A program made the position numbers and the translations under genes. Positions 13,059 to 26,591 of a stretch of DNA of 64,000 nt are shown here, piece by piece. The DNA is from Acridotheres tristis (Eukaryota; Chordata; Aves; Passeriformes; Sturnidae). The stretch spans positions 26,598,620 through 26,662,619 of the forward strand of contig CM072885.1 in NCBI GenBank assembly GCA_037013685.1, read 5' to 3'. The notes beneath the pieces are model-generated. The model saw only the letters and a program-made list of their open reading frames with translations. It made no database searches and had not been told where the DNA came from. The first letter of the stretch is position 1, and each line of letters starts with the position of its first letter.

Positions 13059-16000
13059 CCAAAGGGTTAAATCCCTAACCTACAGCTACAAAACCTAGTA
13101 GTTTTAGCAGGAAGATTGAAGGAGTTAAGCAAGGCAAACCATCCCTGCCTGACACACAGAAGCTCCAAGGAGCCCCTTGCAAGCCAGACAAGCTCCAGTG
13201 AAGCCAGAGAAGGAAGCACCCCCTTCAGCACCTCTACATTGAAAACCCCCTCAGCAACACAGTGAAATTACACTCACTGGCCACTGCACAGACCTATAAA
13301 CAAAGGGTTCTTCTTCTTTCACAGACTCTATGATCAGAAGGGATACAATAGAAACTGACATCCAATTTGAGAGTTTTAACATTCAAAATTACTACACAAC
13401 TGAATGAATACAGACAGATCTGCAGCACATCACAGCAATTACTCTGGTTTTCATTCTTGGGAATGGGATATGGTCGATTCCCATCTTCCAGAGGGCTGTA
13501 GAGACCAAGACACCTCTCTGATCCCCCACAACTGCATCATCCCAGCTCAGATGCCAGTCATGCATCAGAAAAGGGATTGAATACACCACCTCAGAAGGCT
13601 GAGTCTATGCCTTCTAAAAAATACAAGACTTCAGTGGGAACTACCAGCTCTTGGTTTGCAACTCCCTCCAGGAAACTGGAGGAAGCACTGTATCTGCTCT
13701 CATATGTGATTATTATAGAGTATGTTTGTAAAACTGCTAACATACACCAGCTGTTTGGTGAAGTGTGATATCCTAATAACATACTCTGAGGCAATTGTCT
13801 GGTTTATGTGGAGATATTGTATACATTCTCAAACATAAATTGCATCCATTTTACTGGAAATTTTCAAGTGATTTTTCATACAAACTCTAGATTAAAACTG
13901 AACTGATGACAGTTTTAGACATGAAAAGTAAACAAAAGAAGTTTTAAAAGGACGGAAGAGTTTGAATTTAAAGAAACTGATAATGCTGAAAAAAATACAA
14001 TAATAAATTACTTTTTGGGTCAACCTGAAGTATTATTTTTTATCCAAAATTCAATGCTGCCTTTAATTTTAAACTTATTTAATCCTTAAAAACAGGTTTC
14101 CTTTAAGGAAAAAAATACAGTAAAAAGCTCCAAAATATTTTGAAAGGAAAGAGGACAGATCTAATTTTGAAAATGCTGAAATAAGACACTGCAGCATCTG
14201 GGGAAATCATCTTTCTTTTTCAGTCAAAATTACTGGCAGTAATCATCCTTGAAAATGAACATATTTCTGATCTCTATAAAACTCTTGCTTCTCAACAAAT
14301 TCAGGACTTGTCAAAAAAGACTTTTCCAAGCTTTATTCATAAAAACAGAGGTAATTATCACTTTCTCAGCCTATATAAGAGCAAATTTATTGTTGATCAA
14401 GCCAGTGGGAATTAGAGGAGATACAAAGCAATTTGCACAACTCTCACAATTATTCTGGTGAATTGTAAATTATATTAGAGCATCATTTTCCATAGTAGCA
14501 ATATAATCCCTCCCCAAAACTAAATGGAACAAGAAATCACATACATGAGAACAGTCAAAGAGCAAATGCAACAAAACACCTTTCTTCACCAACAGTCAAA
14601 AGGGCCATATCCTGCCATCCCATTACAAATCTGATAGCACAATATCCTAACTAACACAGATGACCTGGCAGGGTGAGTGGTGGTTTAGTTTTGTCATTTT
14701 TTGTCTCTTTTCAAGCAATCTGACCTCATCCATTTAAATGCCATAGTTGGCTAAGTTGGTATTTTCCAATATCTGTGGTTATACCCAGATGACTAATTTA
14801 AAATGACTGTTACTAATATGTACACCAGAGGCATTGTTTTCTATAAATGTCAAATATCAGTGATACCAAATAAAACAAGCTACAAGCACTTAATGCTGTG
14901 TAAAATGGGTTGATTAATACTCTCAGAGAGTATTTTATACCCAATAAGGAATTTGCCAAGTCTGAAAGGTGCAAAAGTACTACTGTTACTTAGAAAACAT
15001 AATTTCACTTATGTCAATTCATGATTGCTACAACTGAAAGCTAATATTTCAACTAAGATAAAATACTTTCTGTTTGATAAGTACATTTATAAAGCATATA
15101 TATAGTCTTTTCGTTCCACTAGGTTTTATTTTGGCATTCTTATTAGGCATTAGTCCTGTTCGGAAATGTACACATGGTAGGTAGTTCTGCATTAGTAATG
15201 GAAAGCCAGGTAACACATACTGAATTCTGAAACTCCCATGTTGACCATGCTGACCCAGGTGCACTGGGAAAAAGCATCCCACTGCTGTTCAAATAATACT
15301 GAGATTGCTCTAATGGTCTTTGCCTTTGTTGCCTCTATTTGTGCATACTAAGAGGTCAAGGAAACAATTTTGCAACCTGGAATGCATGCATTGTACTGGG
15401 GCTACATGACTTACTACTACTTTTATTTTCTGATACAGGACATTTGGGTTTGTCATCCCTTGATATTATTGTACATTAATAAAATACATCACAGTCAAAA
15501 TTATAACTGTCAAAACATAACTAATCTGTCCAACACTTAAAAGAAATTGAGGTACAAAAAGCTTCAAGAAAACTAAGTTCCCTTTTCCACTGAAATATCT
15601 CACAATCTACCAGAACCATAGAACTACACAGATAATATTTCCAAATAAACTAGTTGGGGAGCTTAATAATTCAGCACTGTACTTAAACATACCAAACCAA
15701 AGAGAAGGCCCATAAAGTTCGGTTGTGTGCACATAAATGCTATCCTGAGTTGGAGGGTTGTCTCAATCCAGTATCTAAATATTAACTGTAATACATTACA
15801 GTGAAAATCTTGCAAATAACTTTCTACAAAAATATTGCTATGCTTCATTATGCAAATAGATACAGCCAGGAGTGCCTTGCAGGGACTCTTAAATTGGCAA
15901 GGATACAATTTCTATTATACCCTATCCCAGACAGCTGAATGTTGGCAGATAAATTTCCACACAACATTTAAGATGAAGAAAAATAACAAAAAACATCAAA

Positions 16001-19000
16001 CTTTTGAAAGATGCAGTTTCCATCTGCCACATTCTATAAAGACAAATGCCAATGAAAACCACATTTGTTTTTATTGAACCACAGAATATGAAATATCAGC
16101 AATAAGATTGAAGACAACTTGAATGATAGATTCAGTTTTGATGCTATATACCTACAAAGAGACTTCATAATGGCTTTTAGGTCTCCAGATTCCCATAATG
16201 TAACCCTAAAAATCCTTGCTCTGTGCCATCAGCCTCTGAGGGCATGCACCTGTCCACAGAGAGAGCAAACCACAATGTCCATGTAAAGTGAGGTCCCAAA
16301 ACACCTGAAAAAGCAGTTTCTGTATCTTGTTTTTTACAGGATGAAGCAACTGGAAGCATTTGATTGCAGCTCAGAAATTTTAGGCATCCCTCTGCCTAAA
16401 TAAGTCTATCATATCCTTGAGTTTATTCTTAGGTAGCTTTGTGTGTTTTTTGGTTTTTTGTTTTTTTTTTTGGCCTGGAAATTCAATTAAATCAGACTTT
16501 AAAGGATTTTAAGAAGACTATTTATCATTGATTGGATAAACTGCCTAATAAAGGAAATGTGACCCACTATTCAGGTGGCCTTTCAGAAGGATACAAATTT
16601 GTTTTTACCTGCAATCTTTCACGTGGAACAGTGAAATATTCCCAGAAGGAGAAGTCAAAAAGACCCTTCCCCAGGGAGACCTGTAAGTTCCTGTAAGATG
16701 CAAGGGTACAATTTCTCTTCTGCTTTCTCTCATCTTTGTCCAAAACTTTGTCAGTACAAATTCCATTACTGTGCACCATGACAAGAAAAAGAGCATATAT
16801 TATTGCAACCATTGCAGTGGTGTGACCTGGGGACTTTTTTTGTTGTGTGCAGGTGGAAGGTATAGGTTTGAATTCTTCAGGATTAAGGAGTGGAACCTAA
16901 GTCCCCACATACTGACAAAATGGAAAATCACACAGGGGGCACTCAGCTTTTTAAAGAAAAGAGTGGCTTCTTCCATTCTCTGTCTCTCTTGAGTTTAAAA
17001 AATGCACAGGTTGGGGAGCTGGGGTGGAAAACTCGATATTTCTGTGGACTCAACTCCCAGCTCACCACACTCAGATTACCTGCTGGCTAATTCAAGCTAA
17101 ATGCAAGTGGTGTGCCAGCAACACACGAGCTCGTGCTAGTATCTTCATCCAGCTGAGCTCTCACCTTGTAGTGGCAGATCCTCTTGTACACTGCATAGGG
17201 AACATGGGCATCTAACAGGAGGTTTGTGAGTTCAGGGTCAAGCATACTAGAGATGCACCTACTTTCTCAGTATCGAGGTGTAGATCCAGCCCAAAATGAA
17301 AAAACTAACCTTTTAAAAACTAATGTGGGTACTTATGCCTCTAAATCGCAGTGAAAATCCCTGTTAGATTTCACCTGCTGGCTTTCCCACACTTCTTTTT
17401 AAAAGTATTTATTGTTTAAGTTAATTTTCCCTATCATTTGTCGTACTTGATTGAGCAGTTCCCTCAGAGACTTTTAAAAGAACCTGAACATTTTTTGTTC
17501 AGAAATATTAGATGTAGAATAGCTAAAACAGTATCAGCTACATTTCTAAATCTTATACATGCCATGGATTTCTAATATTACATTTATTAGTTCAAATTAT
17601 TTTATATACAGGCAAAAGATGCCTCAAGTTATTCCCTCAAGTACTTCCTTTTTTTTGTAACAGGAAAATACCTAAAGGCTGTTAAAATGAATTTATTAAT
17701 TAAACATACTACAGAATACAGAAAGTTTCATCACTGCAATTTCATTTAGCACTGGAATTAGAGACAGAGCACAGGCTCAAAAGGCATATTGCTTTTGCAA
17801 ACAACCTTTCTCTCTGTAAGCCAACCTTTGTAGAAGTCTGCATCACCAAGAAAATGACAAAGATTCTTATATATGACTTGAAAATACAGTAGATAATGAA
17901 ATCACAACAGTGTTAGAGAAGTGGACAGGCCAAAGTGCCAGAAGAAATCTGAGGTACATGCCCTAGCCTCCTAAAGTTCAGCAGAGGAAATAAACGTGTA
18001 AAACTGGAACTCTTTTGAGAAGGTTTTGAAAACCTGAATTCATAAAACTTACACTAAAAATCCTACTATTTGTTTCAAAGGGGATTTGGTTCAACAAAGT
18101 AGGAAAAACTAAAACCAGAATATTTGCAAGTTGAAGGATGACTTGCAGAAGCCCCTAACTGCAAACTAAATACTTTTGCCAAATCTTTCTATAATCTATG
18201 AGAATGTTCTTTACTGTAAGAACCTGAAGATGTCATAGTGCCTGAGCTACTGCAGTTGAACTGAATATACATTCTCAGATATCGGGAGGAGATTTGTAAG
18301 GGCTGAAAAGTAAGACACCTGCCATATGTCAAACGTTGGTCTAATGCTCAGCACATGCTTCTGCAACAGCAACTCAGAGTATAATGGGTGCCACCAAATA
18401 AGTTTTTCAAGGTTCTTTCACTGTAGTTTGATTCTCTTGAGGCTGATTTTGCTTATCACAACTTTCATATCTCTCAGAATGTGCAAAAAGACAAAGCATT
18501 ATGTATATGCATGCCATATGTGCTTTCCTGTATGCATATAAATCTATATCGATCCAAATGTCTCACCTACTAATACATGATTACTGTCTTAATACCTGCA
18601 TAAATATGGTACAGTTTTTTAACAAATGCCAAAGATGCTCATAGTAATGTACAAGCATAATGCTGCAAAGCCACCAAAAAGACAAAAGCAGACTGCATAA
18701 TGAAGTGAAGTGCTGCTTCTTCCTGCCAGTAATTACATTTGCATAAGAGCAACTCCAACCACTATCATTTATCATTTCTGGGGATATAAATCTATGGCTG
18801 TATGTTACATATTCTATCCAATTAAGAACCCTACTGAAGCATTAGAAATGTTTGTTTAGCATATACAATATCCTTGAAAAATTTTCAAGAAATATAGAAA
18901 ACATACAGCTACATCTCTTGCAGTACTTCATAATTTACCAAGCACCGTAAGTTTGAAAGGTAATAACAATGCTACTGGCTGCCAGCCTAATCTCCCAAAT

Positions 19001-19201
19001 GACCTGCATTAACACAGTGATCAGACTTACACTATCACCAGAATTCTGATGAAATGAAGTGGGAAGGACAGCAAAATGCTTCTCAATACTCATTTTAATG
19101 TGATTTTTTCCAACGAGTTCTACTATTTCTATTAAGACACAAGCTGCAGCAGTATTTTCACTGGGGTGCAATTTTTCAAATATTTATGCAGATTCTTGGA
19201 G
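13059..19201. other. non-coding stretch, nothing recognised
   Basis: AT-rich presumed intron. Only short unrelated frames and T-rich low complexity near 16446-16472. Confidence 0.6.
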
Positions 19202-19389
19202 AATCAAACCCTACAAGACTAATTAATGCGCACAAAATTCAGATAAAATTATTTATATATAAATAACTTTTGAAAGAATTAACACATGCAAACACAATCA
19301 AACCCTACAAGACTAATTAATGTGCACAAAATTCAGATAAAATTATTTATATATAAATAACTTTTGAAAGAATTAACACATGCAAACAT
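19202..19389. repeat. 94-bp tandem duplication, two copies
   Basis: Unit 1 is 19202-19295 and unit 2 is 19296-19389, with period 94. They differ only at 19229/19323 (C/T, a CpG-to-TpG change) and at the last base. Each unit holds the perfect 18-bp palindrome TTATTTATATATAAATAA (19249-19266 and 19343-19360). The very high identity points to a recent event or an assembly duplication. No coding content. Confidence 0.95.
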
Positions 19390-22300
19390 GCTGGATGGCT
19401 CATGCTAATACACAGAAGATAATTAAAACATAGACTTATGAAGTAAAACTCATTAAGATCCAGCTATAAAACAGAACGTGATCTTGTTTGAAATCTTTCA
19501 TCTAAATCTTTGAAAATTTTCCTTATCCCAGGGAATTTAGCTTCTTACTATGGCTGGAAGTAATTTAACCCCCAATTAGAACTTCATCTGAATGCCTTAT
19601 ACACAGCACTACTTTATCTGTGGCACAGTAAAAATCCCTGTATTAAAACTGCTACCAAGTAAAATGTCAGAATTTTATACTTTATGGTTTAATAACTTCC
19701 TTCAAAATGAGTCCAGTACTTAATCTGTGCCCAAGCACTACTTCTGCATATACAGATACAATAAGTATTTGTAATTTTTTTAAGTCCTTGCAAATTTGTC
19801 TTCCAATTTGCAAAACTGGAAATACAAAAGGTCTTCCAATGTTAACACCTATGTTAAGCTCCAGCCGGGAAGGAAGACTGAGCCACTTAGTACTTCACCT
19901 ACTGTACTGTTCATTCAGAAGATAAAACTGAGTAGGGCATAAAATGAGTTTTTCAAGGTTCCTTCATGGGTCTTGGGACTCATTCTGCCTTTAAAAACTT
20001 TTAAAACCCTCATGATGCTCAGAAACACACAACAGTTTATTTAATGGAAACCTGTATCAAACTGCACTTGTATCCAGCTTAATATTTCTCCTTTACCCTT
20101 GGTGCCTACACCAAGCAATTGTGGGAGGCCATGAAAAACTCACAAAGACATGCTGACTTGACAGTCATCTTTCAGCCAAAATTCTATAATTCTCTCTCTA
20201 CCTCACTATCTGTTTTTAAGGTAACAAAAGAAAGGTCGCTCTTACCTCCAAATAAAATATACAAGCATGCATTAAAATAACATGCTTCCCATCTTTCAGA
20301 TTTTATACAAATATGATTGATGTTTCTCACTGTGTATAATTCCTTGTGGAATCCGATTTTTCAACACTGAAAAACAGAATTATTTCAGTGAAAAACTGGT
20401 GATTAATCAATATCAACTGTCAAAAGTAATTTAACTTTAATTCTATGAAAAGCTTTTCTGTAGAATCCAAGTAAAAATATACATTTTAATGTGAAGGTGA
20501 AGAAAGCAATAGCATACTTAATGTACTTTTTTTTTCCCACTAAGAAAATAGATTCCCTAGCTTTAGAATACTAAACTATTGCTTCTTTCTACAACGTTAT
20601 TTATAACTACACATGAAATACAGATATATTTGGCATTATTTTTCAAATGCTTTCATTTATTGGTATTCCTTTAAATGAGTCCTATCAGTTTACAGAGCAT
20701 TTAAGTGTTTCAATTGAGAGGATGCATTTTTAGGAAGAAATAATATCTGTTTTCCCCCAGTATAGAATGCATCAGACCTTATAAAAAAGCTGAGCTTCCT
20801 TCAAAACTGGGGGGAAAAAGAGATTTGTGCCTTGGAAAAAGGAGTTTGCTGTACATTCTTAATACATTTCAGAAAAAAAGATGAATGGGCAAACTGAGAG
20901 AAGCCATTGTAGCACTAGAACAATGTGACTGGTACAAAAGCCAGAGAGAACTACAGTATAACTCTGTCTATTTAGCTGCTACAGCTGCCTATACTTATAG
21001 CAATGGAAAAACTACTAACATGGTGTAATTTAATGCAGTGTGTCTTTCCTATCATCCTAATTTCTAGTTATATCCCTTTTCATATCCATCCTTAACAAGA
21101 TTATTAAACAATTCATTAGTTGTCATCACTATACTTTCAACTCCTGGCTTAAGTACACTATAAAATTCACATGCTAGGGTGTGGTAGGAGCCATGCACTG
21201 ATCAGAGAGCTAGAACCAGCAAATAAATTAAATCCACCGTTTAAAGTTTTGGGGTGACACAAGGAAAGCTGCATACATCCCCCAGGACATTAAAGCTATT
21301 ATCAATTACTTGATTGCTTAATAGAATCGTCCACTTTAATCACAATTGAAACAAAAGCCCTGAAAGACCGTACCAGTACTTAATGATGCATTTAGGAAAC
21401 TAACGTTGCATTAGTAGTTTGAAATGTTGCATGTCTGGAAATAGTTGAATGACTTCGAGTCTACCCTCTGCCTCAGAAAAGATGCAACTGGATATGTCAT
21501 TCTCCTGACTGATATATGCCTCCATAGACAGAACTTTAAAATTTCTATACATAACATTAATTATTCAACATATGCGTGAAAATGACATTATTTTACACTG
21601 GGTGACATGGGTATTGAATGGCTATTTCCAGCTGCAGCAAAACAACAAAGATAGCAAAAAGATGCAACTTGAAGGAGGTCAAAATTTGCCAAATTCAATG
21701 GCAAAGAAGAATTTCAATAGAGACATGTTTCCTAGTAGTCAAACCAAAACCTCACAGTCTAGAGATACTGATGTCTTCTCAGCTAACATCTTTCACTCGG
21801 AGTCCCTCTCCTTACAGCTGTTTCTGGAAAACTCATTTGCTTTCTTACACTTGAATGTCAGGACCCAGAGTCACGGTCAGGGATTACATATCCTTCCTTG
21901 GCTCCCAAAATTTTAAGCAGGAAGGCAACATGAGGCTCTGCTCATCCCCATCAGATTCATCTTCAGTGAGTCTGGTCTAAATCCAGACAGCCCCACCGGT
22001 AGTAGAAAGGAATTAAAGCACAGAAGCCTCACACTCAAGTCCTGAGGTGAAATCATAGCAACCTGGCTCAAAAGCAAACAAACCAGGATAACATTTCCAA
22101 CCTTACCTTTAGAAGGCTCTAAGAAAAAAAATGAAAGGACAAGAATCAAATTATTTTTGCCACATCATGGGGTTGTACCATCTTTGTCTAATGCCCCTAG
22201 ACAGAAGATAAAAAGAAGCTGTAAACTCACTGAGAGCCCATGGGAACTGCTGAGTATAAAGAGAGGACTTGATTGAACCACAGCTGTTAATGATGTATTT

Positions 22301-22983
22301 TATCCAAGATACATGGCTTCACAGTTTGTGTACACAGAAGCCACTCCTGCTCCTGAAGTCAGGGTAGTTTTGAGAAAAGAGAAAACAATTACAGGGAAGA
22401 CATGTGAATGAAATGTACACAGAACCTGTTACCATTAAACTTCTTCAATGGATAACCACAATTGCCTTAAGGCATGAATATCAATCACGTTTACAGTATA
22501 AAAATAGTATCTGATAATCTGACTTATTTTTTGCAAAGCAACCTAAGAGACAAAAATCTGGCATCCAATAAAAATCAAAGAAAACTCCTATTTTACATTA
22601 ATTATTGTCATCACATTACTGTAGGGCTTACCAAATCAGTAAAAGGACACATTTTACTCTGAAGAGGTTCCCTCAAGTAACAAAGGAATAGACAATTAAA
22701 CAAAAAAACCAACCCCAACCACAAATTTTTACAAAACGGAGTAGATGTGATCTCAGACACAGACAGGAAACAAGAAAACACAAATGTTTAGTGCTAAGTA
22801 CTTGCAAAATCCCAGCACCTCTCTGCCAAATTACTGATGTGGAATACAGTGCAGCAGCAAGAGATGTTTGGCAAGCATGATACCACATGACTATGAGGAA
22901 TCAAAAGTATTTCCAGATAAAACATGTGGACACACACATTTAGAGAGCTAGGGAATTACAGCTTGGAAATTCTATTTCAGGCC
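19390..22983. other. non-coding stretch, nothing recognised
   Basis: AT-rich presumed intron. The overlapping frames at 21572-21916 and 21618-21854 show no recognisable domain. Confidence 0.6.
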
Positions 22984-23312
22984 TGAATTTCTCCTGACTC
23001 TCAGTTCCATTCCCAGGCTGACAAGCTGACTACAGCTTCAGTTAGGGAAGAAGTCTCCCAAGGTGATAATAGGTAAAAACAGAATGGAATTCATAATAAA
23101 GATTAACACCTGGTGTCTTTCCCGTGGGATACATCCTGAGGTACTCTCCCATGGATATTTTTCCCAATTGTCCAATGAGCTACTGTCCTGTCCTAGCTCC
23201 ACATAACGTACTTTAAATAAAGGTTGTCCGTAAAATAAAGTTGGCCTTTTTTCCCTAAAGAGGTCCATGTGTGTTGCTGTCCTTTCTTTCTCTTTTTAGC
23301 GCAGTAACCACA
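22984..23312 (+). mobile_element. ERV solo LTR (~330 bp), same family as 12771-13058
   Basis: Aligns along its length with 12771-13058: ATAATAAAGATTAACACCTG, GTCCAATGAGC, AAAATAAAGTTGG and AAAGAGGTCCATGTG. AATAAA is at 23234-23239 and the element ends near GCAGTAACCACA. The left end (TGAATTTCTCCTG) is inferred from the alignment and no target-site duplication is visible. More diverged than the neighbouring LTRs, so probably older. Confidence 0.72.
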
Positions 23313-24264
23313 AAAACAGAACATTCTTGACCATCCTTGGAATGAAATACCATCACCATCCTCTTAATTGTTCCTTACTCCAAATGAAGAGTTATATTTA
23401 TGTACATTTCACAAAGTCTAACCTCCACAATTCTCTCACCATTTTCCACTCAAGAGTGTTTTTCATTTTGCTTATAAATACAAATACCAGTTAAAAAAAG
23501 ATACAACAAGAAATTTTATTACAGAATACATCAGTGATTAAAACTATTTTAAGGGATCTGCAAAATCAAATTTGAAAAGAATATATAGTCAACTCAATGG
23601 AGCATCAAAAACATGGCCCTCAATCTGAGAGAACTTCACCAAAAAACGAAGTTACCAACTTTTTATAACTGGAGAGCTTCTTCAGGTATTACTGAAGGTA
23701 TTACTTCAGCCAAAATCTTCATGATAATGGAAGGATATCTATGTACAACTTCAATGCATAAAGCAAAGACTACCAATTCTCAATAGCAGCCCAAACTATT
23801 GCCTTGTGAACAAATCCAATCCAAAATACAGCTACCTAGAAGGGCTGTAGGATGTCCTGAATAAAACTATATGAAATTGTATTAATTGCTACGGTTTGAA
23901 TAATGACAGTTTTGAGAGTTCAGTTAGAAAGGCACTTGATTTGCAGAGAGTAAAAAAAATATTTATATGTCTATATAAATACATAGATATAAAATATTAT
24001 CCCAGCTAGGTAGAAGCAATGTGAACCACCTGCATTTTGTCTGACAGCGTCTTCCACTCTTGAGAATACTGTACCTACAGAGGTATTAATATGGTTGCTT
24101 GAGAAATGGTTGAAACAAGCCATCATTTGCTAGAATATAAACCCAGAAATTAAATTACAGCCAACATTTCTCAAACTGCTAATGTTTTAAACAATTTTCT
24201 AAAATAACCAAGTTGTACTACTGACAGATACCTTTCACATCAGTAAAGCAGTTTTGAAGCATTA

Positions 24265-24863
24265 TGTCCTGGGGTACAATGCAAAAATGTGTATTCTATC
24301 ACCATCTGTTAAAATGTGGGAGGGGTGGTGATCCTTATCTCTGTGGGAGATATCCTCTGCTGATGTGCCATCTGATAAGATTGGAGGATGATCATCGTTA
24401 TCTATTCACAACCCATCCTTCCTCCAGAAGATATATTCCGTTAATGGGCCATTAAGTCCTATTGTGTGACTGATAAGATTACATCATCCCATTGGGAGAT
24501 GCCCCAGCCAGGGGCAGGTAGGTAAAAAACTGGGGTTTGGGACACGAGAGCAGGCCTTTCTACTGGATCCCAGAGGAAAGTCGGATCATTTCCACATCAT
24601 CGCTGGATCTTCGGAGGAAAACTGCACCTTCTACAGGAGCACTGCTTCAACGGAACCACATCTGTCATCCAGGAGGACTGCAGCCACCATTTATACGGAC
24701 TGCTACCAACACCCTGACTGACAGGGTGTCAGGTTGTATTTTTGACTGTGTTGGTGGTTGTTTCTTTTATATTATTGCATGTATTTTATTTTTTCTCTTT
24801 TCTCCTATTAAATTGTATTACTGACTTGGAGTCTCGCAGTGGTTTTACTATCAAACCAACACA
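24265..24863 (+). mobile_element. ERVL-type solo LTR, 599 bp, with perfect 5-bp TSD
   Basis: Starts TGTCCTGGGGTACAATG and ends CAAACCAACACA. It is flanked by CATTA at 24260-24264 and 24864-24868, a perfect 5-bp target-site duplication. Text such as CCATCTGATAAGATTGG, AGGAGGACTGCAGCCACCAT and CCCTGACTGACAGGGTGTCA is, from memory, that of a common passerine ERVL LTR. A variant polyadenylation signal ATTAAA is at 24807-24812. No internal retroviral sequence follows, so it is a solo LTR. The 95-codon frame at 24537-24824 is an LTR passenger. Confidence 0.95.
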
Positions 24864-25561
24864 CATTATAAGCCATTATTATAAAGAAACTTTCTGACTC
24901 TTGATCAGTGCACCTATGCAGCAACAACTTGTTAAAATATACACTATAGATTTATTATGCCTTAATAAATTAAAGCCAAATATAGCTGTGACCTTTAGCA
25001 ACATGAAATGCTGGAGAACAGAGACATTTAAAGACAAAAGACTTTTAATCCTTAGGGAAAGGACCTTAGGATAAGGTCTTTAGGGGTCCAAGGATCACTT
25101 AAAGGATGAAGATTAGTGAGTGCTATACAAAAGCTGGTGCGTTCCTCCAGCCAAGCCTGTGTGATGAGCCCTCATGTCTACATGGTATTGATCCTACAGC
25201 ATTACAGCTGGAAATAACCTAGGGATCATCTGAAGATGAAGAGTCCACCAATTACCACCCCTCAAAACCCCAAGCTGTGATTTCTTATCTAGCCTGAGCG
25301 TGACAGATTTGGCAGAGTTGCAGAAATGCTCTCCCAACATTAACTATCACATAACTGCTTGATCCCCAATCTATCTCCATTGCAGATAATCATATGGCTC
25401 TCCAGTTGAGTCATAAATGAAATTCAGCTCCATTTCAGGTGAGAATCACTGACTCAAAACCCCTTCCAAATCTCACATGGCCCTTCTATCCTCTGGAAAG
25501 CCCACTGCTCTTTCTCTTGTTTCAGTCAATCTTGATCAAGACTTCCATTGGTGGAAGTGGT

Positions 25562-25847
25562 GAGTGTTGATCTCTTCTCCGAAGTAACAAGCAATAGGAA
25601 AGAGGAGACAGGCTCAAGTTGTGCCAGGGGAGGCTTAGCTTGGATATTACAAAAAATTTCTTCACAGAAACATTGTCAAGCACTGCTACGGGCTGCCCAG
25701 GGAAATGGTGGAGTATCCCTGGAGGTATTTAAAAGCCTAGTAGGTGTGGCACTTATGGACATGGTTTAGTGGTGGACTTGGAAGTGCTGGGTTAATGGTT
25801 GGACTTGATGATCTTAGAGGTCCTTTCCCACCTAAATGATTCCATGA
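25562..25847 (+). mobile_element. CR1 LINE 3' end, ~285 bp
   Basis: Shows TCTCTTCTCCGAAGTAACAA, CTCAAGTTGTGCCAGGGGAG, AAATTTCTTCACAGAAACAT, GGGCTGCCCAGGGAAATGGT, GTTTAGTGGTGGACTTGG, GATGATCTTAGAGGTCCTTT and a decayed ATGATTCCATGAG tail. It ends about 80 bp before the ERVK-type LTR at 25931, in the same orientation, so they are independent insertions sitting side by side. Confidence 0.93.
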
Positions 25848-25930
25848 GCCTACCAATCTTGAAGAAACTCTTTCAGACACATTTGGTCCACAGTTTTCTG
25901 TACACTTCTGGACCCATAACTTTCAGTGAC

Positions 25931-26591
25931 TGTTGTGGTGCATTATTTTATCCTTGTTTTCCCCCATGTTAAATGGTTCATTCTGTTGTTGTACCCCCTC
26001 TGCTGTTGTATTTCAGCCTCCCTAATTCCCGCCGTTACCCTTGTCAATCCACCTTTGTCCCTTCCCTATTTCTAGAGAATTCCCTGTCCGTCGCCCACAC
26101 AATTGTCAATCCCCCCTGGCCCCTCCTATTGTTCCAGCAAGTTCTGTGCCCATCATCCCCTCCTTGGTAAATGATTTGTTACTGTGTGCTGTACCCCACC
26201 TATGTTACCCCCCTATTGGTTCAGTATTTATGTAATCCTGCCTTGAGTTACGCCCCTAAGTTACCCTGATTGGTTATGGCATTGTACCCTCCCATGGGGG
26301 AGATCCCCTATTTAAGCTGCTGCCACCCTCTGATCCTTGCCTTTTGTGGTGTCCCTTCCTCGATCGCAGTTGCCTCTCTCCCGCTCTCCTAATAAACCCC
26401 TTTGGAATCACAAAAGGACTCTCTCTCGATCCTTTGCTCCTCTCCAGATGTGTGCACAGCCACAAGGGTTCAGAGCCCTACCCACATTCCGGGTTCCTCA
26501 AGATCCTGGAAGTGGGCCACTCTTGGCGCTGGTCTGCCCGTGGAGCTAGCCAGGGTGAGCCAGAGCGGAGTGGAACAGGTGGGCTGCGTCA
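25931..26591 (+). mobile_element. ERVK-type solo LTR, 661 bp, with perfect 6-bp TSD
   Basis: Starts TGTTGTGGTGCATT and ends GGGCTGCGTCA. It is flanked by AGTGAC at 25925-25930 and 26592-26597. The 6-bp duplication points to a betaretrovirus-like (ERVK-class) integrase, in contrast to the 5-bp TSDs of the ERVL elements here. TATA-like TATTTAA is at 26309-26315 and AATAAA at 26391-26396. U3 is pyrimidine-rich. No internal region remains. The frames at 25973-26658 are LTR passengers. Confidence 0.95.

Noticed and set aside
24537..24824. 95-codon frame, plus
   Set aside because: Passenger of the LTR at 24265-24863, not a retroviral or host protein.
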